Shown here one piece after another: positions 25,524 to 34,863 of a stretch of DNA of 64,000 nucleotides. The stretch spans positions 1,240,001 through 1,304,000 of the forward strand of contig CBDANK010000004.1 in assembly GCA_965197565.1 (NCBI GenBank), written 5' to 3'. The DNA comes from G963667675 sp965197565 (GTDB taxonomy: Bacteria > Chloroflexota > Dehalococcoidia > Lucifugimonadales > UBA3495). Every line of letters begins with the position of its first letter. Position 1 is the first letter of the stretch. The notes below the pieces were generated by a model. The model did not search any database, was not told the DNA's origin, and was given only the letters and a program-made list of their open reading frames with translations. The position numbers and the translations under genes are program-made.

Positions 25524-26264
25524 TTGCTGTCCGGCCTGGAATTATTCTCCGCCCTAGCCATCGTTTCAGTTGGGGCAGTGGTGATGGGCACGGTGGGCTT
25601 CGGGTTGGGCTTGGTAGCGGCGCCGGTGCTGCTGCTGTTCATCGACCCCTCCTCTACGGTGGTGACGGTCAACAGCCTCATTGCCGTCTTGATGCTCTTG
25701 GTATTGCTTCAGACCCGCCGCAGCTTGGAGCTTAGGCTGGTATGGGGAATGGCCTTGGGCGGGTTGGCGGCAGTGCCCATAGGGGTATTGGCCTTGGACT
25801 TGGCCAGTCCGACGGCCCTACGGATAATCATCGCAGTAGTCATCTTGAGTCTGACGCCCCTGGCGGTCTTCAACCTTCGGCCCGCCTTCGCTCACCATCC
25901 GTTTACCGGCCCTGTCCTGGGGTTTCTTGCTTCTCTTTTCGTGACTACTCTCAGCATCGGCGGCGGCCTCGCGGCCATTCATGTCTTCGCTCAGAGACGG
26001 TCGCCCCAAGTAACACGAGCTTCGCTGGCATTCTACTTCTTTCTGGCCGACAGCGCCGCTTTTGGCCTGTACTTTAAGGCGGGACTGGTCAATCGAGACA
26101 CACTTGCCAACATAGGAGTCCTGTTGCCCGGGGTCTTGCTGGGATTCGGCGGGGCCAGCCTGGTAGTGGGGCGAATGAACGAGCGCATCTTTCGTTACGT
26201 GGTTGGGACGGTGATTGTGGCTGGGGGCTTTGTGTTGTTGGCGCGGGAACTAGCCGGCTTGTAG
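25524..26264 (+). CDS. TauE/SafE family membrane permease
   Basis: The 246-aa protein (TTG start) is almost wholly hydrophobic with about eight predicted membrane segments and the family pattern VGAVVMGTVGFGLGLVAAP near the N-terminus, a GxGxG-type loop characteristic of TauE/SafE exporters. A second repeat unit begins with TTLSIGGGLAAIHVF. Such permeases export or import small sulfur- or carbon-containing anions (sulfite, sulfoacetate). It sits directly after the AcoX-like gene and ends at a bidirectional terminator shared with trxB. Confidence 0.85.
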   Translation: MLSGLELFSALAIVSVGAVVMGTVGFGLGLVAAPVLLLFIDPSSTVVTVNSLIAVLMLLVLLQTRRSLELRLVWGMALGGLAAVPIGVLALDLASPTALRIIIAVVILSLTPLAVFNLRPAFAHHPFTGPVLGFLASLFVTTLSIGGGLAAIHVFAQRRSPQVTRASLAFYFFLADSAAFGLYFKAGLVNRDTLANIGVLLPGVLLGFGGASLVVGRMNERIFRYVVGTVIVAGGFVLLARELAGL

Positions 26265-26286
26265 CGGTCACCGCATCAATAAGAAA

Positions 26287-26314
26287 GGGGGAACGATTCA
26301 TATCTCGTTCCCCC
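26287..26314. terminator. Bidirectional rho-independent terminator
   Basis: GGGGGAACGA (26287-26296) pairs perfectly with TCGTTCCCCC (26305-26314) around an 8-base loop, flanked by AAA on the left and TT on the right. It lies between the convergent TauE/SafE and trxB genes and can serve both. Confidence 0.88.
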
Positions 26315-26336
26315 TTGTCGTCCCCGGTACCGGAGA

Positions 26337-27257
26337 TTAGTCGAACTGGTCGTGGTAGGCGGACAGAGCGGCGGTAATGCCATCGCCGACGGCGGCGCCC
26401 AACTGCCGGGTCGAATCCGCCCGCGCGTCTCCACAGGCGTAAACCCCAGGCAGCTTGGTCCGCATACTAATATCCGTATAGAGGTGCCCCAGAGGGTCCA
26501 TGTCTAGTTCACCCTTGAGGTACTCAGTATTGGGATGAAAACCGACGTAAATGAAGGCGGCGGCCGTAGGATAATCGTACACCTCCTCGGTCTTCAGGTT
26601 CTTGACCCTGGCGGCTTCCAGCATTTCCTCGCCCACAAATTCTTCCACCACATGGCTCCAGAGGAATTTGAACTTTTCGTTGGCGAAAGCCCGCTCCTGC
26701 AAGATCTTGGTGGCCCTGAGCTCGTCCCGGCGATGCACCACGGTTACCGAATTAACGATGCCGCTAAGGTAATACCCCTCATCAATCGCTGAATCGCCTC
26801 CACCCACCACCACCACATCCTGCCCGCGGAAGAAGTTCCCATCGCAAACAGCGCAATAGGACACGCCACGCCCGGCGAATCCATCCTCGCCGGTCACGCC
26901 CAGTTTGTTGTGCGACCCGCCCGTAGCGATAATAAGCGACTTGGCGGTGTAGTCCCGGTCGTAGGTGCGCACTACTTTCACCGGTTTGTCCAGGTCGTCC
27001 AACCCTTCCACCTCGGTGTACTCCAACTGAGCGCCGAACCTTGAAGTCTGTTTCTCCATGTCGTCAGCCAGCTTGGGGCCCTTTACTCCTTCGGGGAAAC
27101 CTGGGTAGTTTTCTATCTCGTCGGTGATCAATAGCTGCCCTCCAGGGCCCAGGGACTCAACAATCAGCGTTTTCATCATCGCACGGGTCGTATACAGGCC
27201 TGCCGATAGCCCGGCTGCTCCAGCTCCGAGAATGATGACGTCGTAGTCTGTATCCAT
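26337..27257 (-). CDS. trxB: Thioredoxin-disulfide reductase
   Basis: TrxB uses NADPH and FAD to reduce thioredoxin. The 306-aa length, the FAD-binding GAGAAGLSAGLYTTRA near the N-terminus, the redox motif CAVC at residues 135-138 (SYCAVCDGNFF), the NADPH-binding VVVGGGDSAIDEGYYL and the C-terminal VYACGDARADSTRQL are all standard. In clostridia, thioredoxin and its reductase supply electrons to glycine reductase and are often encoded beside grd genes. Here trxB is 5 kb away, so functional linkage is inference. Confidence 0.95.
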   Translation of the reverse strand: MDTDYDVIILGAGAAGLSAGLYTTRAMMKTLIVESLGPGGQLLITDEIENYPGFPEGVKGPKLADDMEKQTSRFGAQLEYTEVEGLDDLDKPVKVVRTYDRDYTAKSLIIATGGSHNKLGVTGEDGFAGRGVSYCAVCDGNFFRGQDVVVVGGGDSAIDEGYYLSGIVNSVTVVHRRDELRATKILQERAFANEKFKFLWSHVVEEFVGEEMLEAARVKNLKTEEVYDYPTAAAFIYVGFHPNTEYLKGELDMDPLGHLYTDISMRTKLPGVYACGDARADSTRQLGAAVGDGITAALSAYHDQFD

Positions 27258-27291
27258 GCTTACCGATGTCCTCCAGTTTGTTTTGATCAGT

Positions 27292-28236
27292 TTACCTGAT
27301 AGAGTGTACCGCTTGGCGAAAATACTCTACTGTCCGCCGCAACCCATCCTCCAAGTCCACCTGGGCCTTCCAACCCAACTCCCTTTCCGCCGTGCCGCTG
27401 TGCAGGCTGATCTGGTACACGTCGCCCAGTCTTGCCGGCCCATGCAACGGTTCCCACCGGTATCCTATGATGCCCTTCAGTAGATCGAAGACCCGGTTGA
27501 TGCTGGTCTTTTGCCCGGTGCCGATGTTCATAGCCAGGCCGTCGCCTCTCTTGATTGCCAGGATATTGGCCTCAACCACGTCATCCACACAAACAAAGTC
27601 CCTTTCCTGGTCCCCGTCTCCGAATATCTCCGGTTGCTTCCCCTCCAGCATAGCTTGGCTAAAGATGGCGACCACCCCTGCCTCCCCGTGGGGGTCTTGC
27701 CGCGGCCCATAGACGTTTCCATACCGTAGTGACGTGTAGTTGATCCGGTACAACCTTCGGTAAAACTCCAAATAAAGCTCGCCAAGATACTTGGACATAC
27801 CGTATGGGGACAAGGGCATCACCGGATGGTCGTCGGGACACGGGTGGACCTGCGGGTCGCCATACAAAGCGCCGCCAGTGGATGAGTAAATAAATTTCTC
27901 CACCCCATACCGCCGGGACGCCTCCAGCATCCGCAAGGTGCCGGTCACGTTGGCCTCACTGTTTTTGACCGGATCCCGGATAGAGTAGCTAACACTGGTT
28001 TGAGCCGCCAAGTGGAACACCAAGTCCGGCTGCTCATGCTGGAACACTTCAGCCGCGGATGGTTGAGTGATGTCGACGTGGTGGAACGAGGCGGCAGGAT
28101 TTAGGTTTTTTAATTTCCCGCCGCTGAGGTCGTCGATAACAACAACCCGGTACTCCAATTCCAAGAGCCGGTCCACCAAGTGAGAGCCAATAAATCCGGC
28201 GCCTCCGGTCACCAGCACTGTCTTACCTTCGGCCAT
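27292..28236 (-). CDS. NAD-dependent UDP-sugar 4-epimerase-like protein (SDR family)
   Basis: The 314-aa extended short-chain dehydrogenase has TGGAGFIGSHLVDRLLE for NAD binding, FHLAAQTSVSYS, a Ser-Thr-Gly catalytic region YSSTGGALYG, and the YxxxK motif in LSPYGMSKYLGELYLE. RYGNVYGPRQDPHGEAGVV is typical of UDP-glucose or UDP-N-acetylglucosamine 4-epimerases. ATG 28236 follows GGGGGTG; the longer frame from 28278 is less likely. The gene probably supplies sugar nucleotides for envelope polymers. It follows trxB's start by 35 bases on the same strand and could be co-transcribed with it. Confidence 0.88.
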   Translation of the reverse strand: MAEGKTVLVTGGAGFIGSHLVDRLLELEYRVVVIDDLSGGKLKNLNPAASFHHVDITQPSAAEVFQHEQPDLVFHLAAQTSVSYSIRDPVKNSEANVTGTLRMLEASRRYGVEKFIYSSTGGALYGDPQVHPCPDDHPVMPLSPYGMSKYLGELYLEFYRRLYRINYTSLRYGNVYGPRQDPHGEAGVVAIFSQAMLEGKQPEIFGDGDQERDFVCVDDVVEANILAIKRGDGLAMNIGTGQKTSINRVFDLLKGIIGYRWEPLHGPARLGDVYQISLHSGTAERELGWKAQVDLEDGLRRTVEYFRQAVHSIR

Positions 28237-28320
28237 CACACCCCCTGTTAAAGTTTTCACTAAGCATGATAAACCCATCGGCTGGTCAACACAACGGCGA
28301 CGGGTGCCCTGGGAGAGGCT

Positions 28321-28378
28321 CCAAGGGTTGCCCTACGTTTCGGCATCTTAACCATCGTAGAGGCGTCCCTTGCGGGTG
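28321..28378. repeat. Remnant of a dispersed GGGTTGCCC repeat
   Basis: CAAGGGTTGCCC..TACG and GTAGAGGCGTCCCTT here resemble the interior of the MITE at 60926-61075 (CAAGGGTTGCCCCTACG and GTAGAGGCGCCCTTT). It occupies the gap between the epimerase and desaturase genes (28237-28540), which has no other recognisable content. Confidence 0.5.
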
Positions 28379-28540
28379 TCTAAATGCCGTGCCCAATCAT
28401 AATGCGATTGCCTTGGGTGGGCCGCTCATATAAGCAAAACAGTCCGAATATGTGATAAGCTTATGCTCGTTGGGTTGGACCGCTGGTGTATTGTGGCATG
28501 CGAAACCCGGCCAAAGATAACTTAGTATGTGAAAGCTAAT

Positions 28541-29635
28541 ATGATAGTAAGATCCCTCGTCTCGGACACCTCTATCCGCGACAAGAAAGACACACCGTTT
28601 GAAGCGCGGGTTGAACCTGACCCGATTCGTTCGGACGCCCTGGAATATGCCGAGTTGCGCCGGTTGGTCCGACAGCAGGGCCTACTGGACCGGCAACTGA
28701 GGTATTACCTCGCTAAAATCCCCTTCACTCTAGGGCTGCTTGCCGCGAGCATAACTGTCGTGGTGGTGGTGGATAGTCTCTGGTTGCAGTTGCTCAACGC
28801 CGTCTTCTTGGGGTTTGTGTTCGCCCAACTGGGATTGATCGGCCACGACGCCGGACACCAGCAAATCTGCTCATCAAAGAGAGGGAACCACCTGATTAGC
28901 TTGATGATCGGGTTTCTCATGGCCCTGATTCCCAGTTGGTGGAACGACAAACACAACATGCGCCACCATCGCAGTCCCAATAAAGTGGGGGAAGACGCAG
29001 ACATCGACGTGTCGATACTTGCATTCACCGAACGGGATATTGTCAACAAGCGGGGATTTCGCCGCTTGATGGTGAAATATCAAGCCTTCATGTTTTTCCC
29101 GGTGCTGCTGCTGGCTTCGTTGAGTTTTCTCTTTGCGGGCATCCACTATGTTGCTACCGGAGGCAAGTTAAGGTATCCCTTGGTGGAGCCGTTATTGGTG
29201 GTTGCGCACTTGGCCGCTTATTTCGGTCTTCTTTTCACAATGCTGGGGCCAGTCTATGCGGTGTTGTTCATCATTGTGCACAAGTCGGTGGAAGGGGTAT
29301 ACATGGGATCGGTGTTCGCCCCCAATCACAAGGCCATGCCAGTGCTGGAAAAGGACACTCAAATGGGGTTCATGCGGCAGCAAATAATCACGTCACGGAA
29401 CGTCAAGGCCCACCCTATCACCGATTTTATTTACGGCGGCCTCAACTGCCAGATAGAGCATCACCTATTCCCCAACATGCCCCGCAACAACCTGAAAAAA
29501 GCTCAGACAATTGTGAAAGAGTTCTGCCACAACCACTCGCTCCCTTACCATGAAACCAGCATACTGGGTTCCCAGAAAGAGATCGTGGGTCACTTGCACC
29601 GCTTGAGCGCTCCTCTACGGGGCAAAGCCGCCTGA
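28541..29635 (+). CDS. Membrane fatty acid desaturase
   Basis: The 364-aa protein is a membrane di-iron desaturase with the three histidine boxes: HDAGH around residues 102-106 (LIGHDAGHQ), HNMRHH in KHNMRHHRSPN, and IEHHLFP near the C-terminus. Q-I-E-H-H in the third box is typical of front-end and omega-3-type acyl-lipid desaturases in the DesA3/delta-6 group. Four hydrophobic segments lie between the boxes. It introduces a double bond into membrane acyl chains. The start is uncertain: GTG 28529 adds four residues, and neither site has a strong ribosome box. Confidence 0.9.
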   Translation: MIVRSLVSDTSIRDKKDTPFEARVEPDPIRSDALEYAELRRLVRQQGLLDRQLRYYLAKIPFTLGLLAASITVVVVVDSLWLQLLNAVFLGFVFAQLGLIGHDAGHQQICSSKRGNHLISLMIGFLMALIPSWWNDKHNMRHHRSPNKVGEDADIDVSILAFTERDIVNKRGFRRLMVKYQAFMFFPVLLLASLSFLFAGIHYVATGGKLRYPLVEPLLVVAHLAAYFGLLFTMLGPVYAVLFIIVHKSVEGVYMGSVFAPNHKAMPVLEKDTQMGFMRQQIITSRNVKAHPITDFIYGGLNCQIEHHLFPNMPRNNLKKAQTIVKEFCHNHSLPYHETSILGSQKEIVGHLHRLSAPLRGKAA

Positions 29636-29656
29636 CAGGGGCTGTATCCTCTGCTG

Positions 29657-30742
29657 CTATGCCGGTTGCAGGTCGGCTAAGCGGGGCATTACCTCTTGGG
29701 CCAAGAGGCGGGTGGATTTCTCCCAGCCTTTCTGGTTCTGCCAGTGGTCGTAGACCAGCACCAGCAGCGTACCGAAGCCGTCGACGTCGTTGTATAGCGT
29801 GCGTATCTTGTTTTCGACGGTATCCGGGGAGCCGATTAACCACATGTGATCAGCCAGGTATTCCACGTCTACCGCCTCATCGGGCACCTCTGGATCATGC
29901 TTGAAAACATCCATCAAGTTGAAGGCCCTGAATAAGCCCAACAAGTACTCGTTCCAGACCCGGCCTATCATTCCGTTAACGGCCTGATCCCGCGCTTCCT
30001 CGTCGGTGTCGGCTATGTATACATCCCTAACCAAACGCCAGTCGTTTCTGGAAGGAGTCCGGCCGGAACGCTGAGCTCCCTCTACAATAGCCTCCCAGTG
30101 ACTCCGGCAAAAGTCGGTGTTGAAGGCCAGACTCTGCGGGATAAAACCTTTCTCTCCGGCAATCATGAGAGTGGGAGATTTGTAGCTTAGCGCCGCCACG
30201 CCGATGGGTGGATGGGGTTTTTGGTAGGGCGTGAGGAAGAAACGCAGAGTTTCGAACATAGTGTCGGTCACTTCGATGTTCCAATACTTGCCTTTGTATT
30301 CGAAAGGCCCCTGGTCTTCCCAGATTTTCAAGATGATTTCCAACGACTCCCGGGTCATGTCCCGGTGTTGGCCGGCCATGCCGTCCACGTCAAAAAGCGC
30401 CCAGTCGCTGGGCAGCCCGCCGGCGCCGATTCCGAACATGAACCGTCCTTGGGCCAAGTGGTCCATGTAAGCCACACGGTGGGCCAACTCCGCAGGGTGG
30501 TGAAACGGCAGGAGGTGGGCGCCGGTGCCCAGCTTGATTCGTTCGGTCCTCATTAAAGCCTGAGCGATCATAATATCCGGAGCCGGGATGGGCTCCCAAG
30601 GCGCGGTAAAGTGCTCGCCGATCCAGGCCTCTTCATAGCCTAACTGGTCCACTAGAACCAAGTAGTCCAAGTCCCACCGGTGCGAGTCGTAAATGTTCCG
30701 CTCCGGCGGATGATTCGGCATCATAAACAGACCGTACTTCAT
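29657..30742 (-). CDS. Luciferase-like (LLM class) flavin-dependent oxidoreductase
   Basis: The 361-aa protein begins MKYGLFMMPNHPPERN and shows LGYEEAWIGEHFT, ERIKLGTGAHLLPFHHPAELAHRVAYMDHL-type core strands and GRFMFGIGAGGLPSD, which place it with its paralogue at 16982-18070 in the same bacterial-luciferase-like group. AGGAGG lies four bases before ATG 30742. These enzymes use FMNH2 or F420 to oxidise organic substrates; the substrate is unknown. It stands between the desaturase and HlyD-like genes with no clear partner. Confidence 0.9.
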   Translation of the reverse strand: MKYGLFMMPNHPPERNIYDSHRWDLDYLVLVDQLGYEEAWIGEHFTAPWEPIPAPDIMIAQALMRTERIKLGTGAHLLPFHHPAELAHRVAYMDHLAQGRFMFGIGAGGLPSDWALFDVDGMAGQHRDMTRESLEIILKIWEDQGPFEYKGKYWNIEVTDTMFETLRFFLTPYQKPHPPIGVAALSYKSPTLMIAGEKGFIPQSLAFNTDFCRSHWEAIVEGAQRSGRTPSRNDWRLVRDVYIADTDEEARDQAVNGMIGRVWNEYLLGLFRAFNLMDVFKHDPEVPDEAVDVEYLADHMWLIGSPDTVENKIRTLYNDVDGFGTLLVLVYDHWQNQKGWEKSTRLLAQEVMPRLADLQPA

Positions 30743-30797
30743 AAGTCCTCCTGCGGCTATCGGTGGCCGGCGGGTGTAAATCTGTGGGCCGGCTCCT

Positions 30798-31487
30798 CTA
30801 GCGAATCCGAATTTTGACGTTGGCAGACGATCCGGGTATCAACGAAGGTTGGCGCTCATTCAGAGCGATCCTAACTGAGACTACCTGTGACGGTCTATTG
30901 ACACTATTGGAACCATTCTGGTCGGGCCGTACAGTATCGGCGGTAACCCGTGAAATCCTATCAACCGTTCCCACTAGCTTGGGGTCAAAGCTGTCAATCT
31001 TTACCTCAGCTATCTGACCTTGCTGTACCTTCTTGACATCACCCTCTTTGACGTTGGCGACAACCCAGATCTCACGAGGGTCCATCAAGGTAACAATGGG
31101 CTGACCCGCAGGCAACGTGTCGCCTTCCTCGGCCCAGCGGGCTACGATTACTCCAGACCTGGGGGCCAACACCTCCGCCCGCTGGTCCTGTACGTCTCGA
31201 AAACCCATCTTGGCTGTATCCGTGGTGTCCGACCTTGAGATCACGGTCGCAATATCCACGGTGGCGATTACTTGGCCCTCCAATATGGGGTCCCCCTCCT
31301 CCACATTTATAGCGATGATTCGCCCCGCATTGCTGGAACCCACCTGAACCAGGTCCGCAACGACTTGCGCATCACCCGTGGAAACAAAAGTGCGTGAATT
31401 GTCCCACCTGCCATAGCCATATAGGCTGGCCCCGACGATGACTGCAATCAGGCCCGCGGCCAACAAAATAATATACTGAATTTTCAT
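30798..31487 (-). CDS. HlyD/EmrA-like membrane fusion protein with biotinyl-lipoyl domain
   Basis: The 229-aa protein has an N-terminal membrane anchor (YIILLAAGLIAVIVGASLYGYG), then a short barrel-sandwich hybrid (lipoyl-like) domain split around SRSDTTDTAKMGFRDVQD, with IIAINVEEGDPILEGQVIATV and APRSGVIVARWAEEGDTLPAG as its two halves. A beta-barrel domain follows (VKIDSFDPKLVGTVDRIS). This is the architecture of periplasmic-adaptor proteins, but the long coiled-coil hairpin is missing, as expected in a cell without an outer membrane channel. It is divergent from the first MFS gene, so it might serve one of those transporters, which is inference from position. Confidence 0.82.
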   Translation of the reverse strand: MKIQYIILLAAGLIAVIVGASLYGYGRWDNSRTFVSTGDAQVVADLVQVGSSNAGRIIAINVEEGDPILEGQVIATVDIATVISRSDTTDTAKMGFRDVQDQRAEVLAPRSGVIVARWAEEGDTLPAGQPIVTLMDPREIWVVANVKEGDVKKVQQGQIAEVKIDSFDPKLVGTVDRISRVTADTVRPDQNGSNSVNRPSQVVSVRIALNERQPSLIPGSSANVKIRIR

Positions 31488-31789
31488 GTTAGATCAGACT
31501 TCCAGCGACAAACTCGGCACGGTGTCCATTGTACCGGTATCAAGAAGATTGCGATAGAGTGATAGAGCACAGGGTTCAGGCAGACATATCCGGCTAAATC
31601 CAAGGAAAGTCTCTTATAGCATAAGTCTCAGGGGCATAATATCTTTCAGATAATTTACAAGGGTGTTATTGTACCAAAGCATTGTAATAGTACGTTACCC
31701 GTAATACTCTGGGTTTTGAATAATTCAGAGAGGGACGCCCATCGGACGGCAGGACCGCAGACCGGCTGTCATGGTGGAAGCGAGTTTCT
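31488..31789. other. AT-rich divergent promoter region before the MFS array
   Basis: About 300 bases separate the HlyD-like gene from the first MFS leader ORF. The segment 31600-31730 is distinctly AT-rich with several TAAT and TTGTA words (for example TTGTACC near 31670 and GTAATACT near 31700), which suggests promoters, but I cannot fix a clear -35/-10 pair. Confidence 0.4.
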
Positions 31790-31819
31790 ATGTTGACAAC
31801 AAAGGCGTTGGCGTCATGA
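31790..31819 (+). CDS. Micro-ORF leader of MFS gene 1 (9 codons)
   Basis: ATG TTG ACA ACA AAG GCG and on encodes MLTTKALAS; its TGA overlaps the MFS ATG (ATGA at 31816-31819). The same arrangement precedes all six MFS genes. The AAG-GCG codons also place AAGGCG about ten bases before the MFS start. Confidence 0.5.
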   Translation: MLTTKALAS

Positions 31820-33198
31820 CGGTCACGGGCCTGCTGATCCTTGGCTCGGGCGTTTTCCTGATGGCCGTTGGCAGCGCTCCGGAAGTGAGCCGCCGGGTGC
31901 GGGGAATGTTCCGCGGCTGGGTGATGGTCGGGTTAGGCGCATTGATAACCGCGCTGGGTACGGCGCCCCTCTTCAATGGCTTGCCAGTATTTAATCCGGT
32001 GCTGCGCAACGCCTTCGGATGGAACGCCGGTCAAATGTCCTGGGCCTTCGCTGTCACTCGCGTCGAGGGGGGCATACTCGGCCCTATAGAAGGATTCATG
32101 ATCGAAGCGTTGGGGCCTCGCCGCATGGTGTTCATCGGGATGACCATTTTCGGCTTCGGCTTCGTGTTGTTCAGCCAGATACAAGAACTGTGGCAACTCT
32201 ATGCTGTATTTTTCATTTTGAGCGTGGGGGCCACCATGGGTTCCTGGCTTCCCATAATGACCATGATCAACCACTGGTTCATCAGGCGAAGAAGCAGGGC
32301 CATGGCCTGGGTCATGGAGGGGTTTGCTCTCGGCGGAATCATAGTTCCTCCACTGTTGGCCTGGGCTATTGGAGGAGTGGACCCAAATATTTCGGAACGC
32401 TTTGGCTGGAGGGCAAGCACCCTCTTTATTGGCATCCTGATAATGACGCTTGCTTTCCCACTATCCCGGCTAGTACACAATCGCCCGGAGGACTTGGGCC
32501 TATTGCCGGACGGCGACTCACCGGCTGCTCCCAGCGAGTTTCCCATCGAAGCCCGTCCTACACCTTCGTACCCAAGGAACGAAGGATATACCTGGCAGGA
32601 GGCCATCAGGACCACAGCTTTCTGGTTGATCAGCTTCGGCCACTCAGCCTCAACTGTGGCGACCCTCAGTATATTCGTCCACCTTGGGCTTATGCTCGAC
32701 GACCGGGGTTTCTCCCTGGGGACCATCAGTATTGTGGCGGCGATCTTTACTGGCGTTACCAGCATTTCCGTTCTCGTCGGAGGCTATCTCGGGGACAGGA
32801 TGTCGATCAGGCTGGTGGTGTTCGCATTCACGGTTATCCAGGGGCTGGCTGTCGTGGTCCTCGTGCTGGCACACAACCTTGAGATGATCTTTTTCTTCGC
32901 CGTGCTGTTCGGAGTCGGGTTTGGAGGGCGCGACCCGGTGACCCAGGCCATTCGAGGCGTCTACTTTGGCCGCAGGGCTTTCGCCGCCATCTCCGGTCTT
33001 TCCATGGTGCCGGTTAATATACTCGCCTTTATTGGGCCACTCTATGCCGGCTACATGCGAGACGCAACGGGGACTTACGATATATCTTTCCTAACTATCG
33101 CTGTCGTCTGTTTATTGGGCTCCTCCTTGTTCTTAATCTTGGGCGAGCCGTCAACATTGCCTACGCCATCCGCCAGGCGCAGCTTGGCAGCGGACTAG
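31816..33198 (+). CDS. MFS transporter, array copy 1
   Basis: This 460-aa major facilitator protein begins MTVTGLLILGSGVFLMAVGS. The five downstream paralogues share its length and layout, which fixes the start at 31816 and not 31771. An extra N-terminal membrane helix precedes the first canonical one (GWVMVGLGALITALGTA). The motif-A-like loop after helix 2 reads MIEALGPRRM, with Glu where copies 2-4 have Asp. A long cytoplasmic loop rich in Pro and Ser leads to the conserved YTWQEAIRTTAFWLISFGH at helix 7, then LGLMLDDRGFSLGTIS and a second motif A (GGYLGDRMSIRL). The overall type resembles oxalate/formate-antiporter-like carriers of organic anions. Substrate unknown. Confidence 0.9.
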   Translation: MTVTGLLILGSGVFLMAVGSAPEVSRRVRGMFRGWVMVGLGALITALGTAPLFNGLPVFNPVLRNAFGWNAGQMSWAFAVTRVEGGILGPIEGFMIEALGPRRMVFIGMTIFGFGFVLFSQIQELWQLYAVFFILSVGATMGSWLPIMTMINHWFIRRRSRAMAWVMEGFALGGIIVPPLLAWAIGGVDPNISERFGWRASTLFIGILIMTLAFPLSRLVHNRPEDLGLLPDGDSPAAPSEFPIEARPTPSYPRNEGYTWQEAIRTTAFWLISFGHSASTVATLSIFVHLGLMLDDRGFSLGTISIVAAIFTGVTSISVLVGGYLGDRMSIRLVVFAFTVIQGLAVVVLVLAHNLEMIFFFAVLFGVGFGGRDPVTQAIRGVYFGRRAFAAISGLSMVPVNILAFIGPLYAGYMRDATGTYDISFLTIAVVCLLGSSLFLILGEPSTLPTPSARRSLAAD

Positions 33199-33291
33199 CT
33201 TACTTTTGGCCCCTCCCTCTCGCTTCAAAGATCCCCGCTTCCGGATTGACGGTTGGAAATATGGGGATTGGTCCAAGGACCGAGCATTAAC

Positions 33292-33318
33292 ATGAGAACC
33301 AAGGCACTCGCATCATGA
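33292..33318 (+). CDS. Micro-ORF leader of MFS gene 2 (8 codons)
   Basis: The frame encodes MRTKALAS and ends in TGA overlapping the MFS ATG at 33315. Peptide and position are closely similar to the leader of copy 1, although the DNA differs. Confidence 0.5.
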   Translation: MRTKALAS

Positions 33319-34688
33319 TGTCCACCGGCTTGCTGATCCTGGCCTCCGGTTTCTTGCTTATGACCGTCGCCGGTATCCCCGAGGTCAACCGCCGGATACG
33401 GGGGATGTTCTACGGCTGGATTATGGCCGTCCTCGGCGCGCTGATCATGGCCTTGGGCACCGCGCCCCTCTACACCGGTTTGGCGATATGGAACCCCGTG
33501 TTGCGCAACACCTTCGGCTGGACCCCCGGTCAAATGTCCTGGGCTTTTGCTTTCACCCAGATCGAGGGGGGATTTCTCGGCCCGGTGGAAGGGATCATCG
33601 TCGATAAGGTGGGCCCCCGGCGCATGGTGTTCATTGGGCTGGTTGTTCTGGGGGCCGGTTTTGTGCTCTTCAGCCAAATACAACAACTGTGGCATCTCTA
33701 TGTGGTATTCGTCATCATGAGCTTGGGGGCCACTCTGGGCTCCTGGCTCCCCATGATGACGGTGCTGAATCACTGGTTCATCCGGCGCAGGACTATGGCC
33801 ATGTCGCTGGCCATGGAGGGGTTTGCTCTAGGAGGAATCATCTTGCCCTTGGTGCTGGCTTGGGCCATTGGGGGGACCGACCCAAACATATCTGAACGCT
33901 ATGGCTGGAGGAGCAGCGCCCTCTTCATTGGGATCCTAACGATGGCCCTTGCTTTGCCTTTATCCCGGTTAGTGCGCAATCGCCCCGAAGACCTGGGATT
34001 AAAGCCCGACGGCGATTCAGCCGCTGCGTCGCCTGTTGCAAGAGGTTTCACCCGTTCCGGAATAGAGGAGGAAGGATATACCTGGCAGGAAGCCATCAGG
34101 ACAACGTCTTTCTGGCTAATGAGCTTCGGCCATGGGGCCTCCTCTATGGTAATCGTGGCCATACTGGTCCACTTGGGACTCATGCTCGATGACCGCGGGT
34201 TCTCCCTGCAAGCGATAGGCGCCGTGGTAGCCATTTATACAGCATTCAACACCATATTCATTCCCATTGGCGGCTATCTTGGCGACAAATTACCCGTCAG
34301 GCTGGTGGCCTTCGGGTTCTCGGCCATCTCGTCGCTATCGGTGGTCGTTCTGGTATTGGCCCACAACGCGGAGATGCTCTTTCTCTTCGGCGTGTTGTTG
34401 GGAGTGGGAGTTGGAGGGCGCATTACGGTGACGACGGCAATGCGGGGCACATACTACGGGCGTAGAGCCTTCGCCGCCATCACCGGCATATCCATTGTGC
34501 CAATGAATATTCTCATGTTTATAGCGGCCCCCTTTGCCGGCTATTTGCGGGACATCACCGGAAACTACGATATTTCTTTCATGGCTATCGCCGGCGTCAG
34601 CGGCTTTGGGTCCTGTTTATTTTTGCTGATGGGCGAACCCACCGCACCGCCGGCTCGGGCGGCGCGCAGTCCGCTGGCCGCGGATTAG
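33315..34688 (+). CDS. MFS transporter, array copy 2
   Basis: The 457-aa transporter starts MMSTGLLILASGFLLMTVAG; the second ATG (33318) is an alternative start. It keeps the array layout: an extra N-terminal helix, FYGWIMAVLGALIMALGTA, an intact motif A with Asp (IIVDKVGPRRM), a variable central loop with RGFTRSGIEEEGYTWQEA, and the LGLMLDDRGFS segment. It differs from its neighbours mainly in the central loop and in membrane residues of helices 7-11 (for example IYTAFNTIFIPIGGYLGDK). It probably moves an organic anion related to, but different from, those of the other copies; this is inference from divergence. Confidence 0.9.
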   Translation: MMSTGLLILASGFLLMTVAGIPEVNRRIRGMFYGWIMAVLGALIMALGTAPLYTGLAIWNPVLRNTFGWTPGQMSWAFAFTQIEGGFLGPVEGIIVDKVGPRRMVFIGLVVLGAGFVLFSQIQQLWHLYVVFVIMSLGATLGSWLPMMTVLNHWFIRRRTMAMSLAMEGFALGGIILPLVLAWAIGGTDPNISERYGWRSSALFIGILTMALALPLSRLVRNRPEDLGLKPDGDSAAASPVARGFTRSGIEEEGYTWQEAIRTTSFWLMSFGHGASSMVIVAILVHLGLMLDDRGFSLQAIGAVVAIYTAFNTIFIPIGGYLGDKLPVRLVAFGFSAISSLSVVVLVLAHNAEMLFLFGVLLGVGVGGRITVTTAMRGTYYGRRAFAAITGISIVPMNILMFIAAPFAGYLRDITGNYDISFMAIAGVSGFGSCLFLLMGEPTAPPARAARSPLAAD

Positions 34689-34863
34689 TTCACGCCGCCC
34701 TGTAGTATGCTGTGTCCGCCTGCTCCCAACGACCGGCTTCAGCGCAGGGTTGGCCATACCGCCAGCGGTCTCGCCGGAAGAGGGTTACTGTGTAGACACG
34801 CCCTCCTGCTCCATTGGGCGTATGCTGGAAATATAAGCATTAGTTCGGGGATGAGACACTAAG

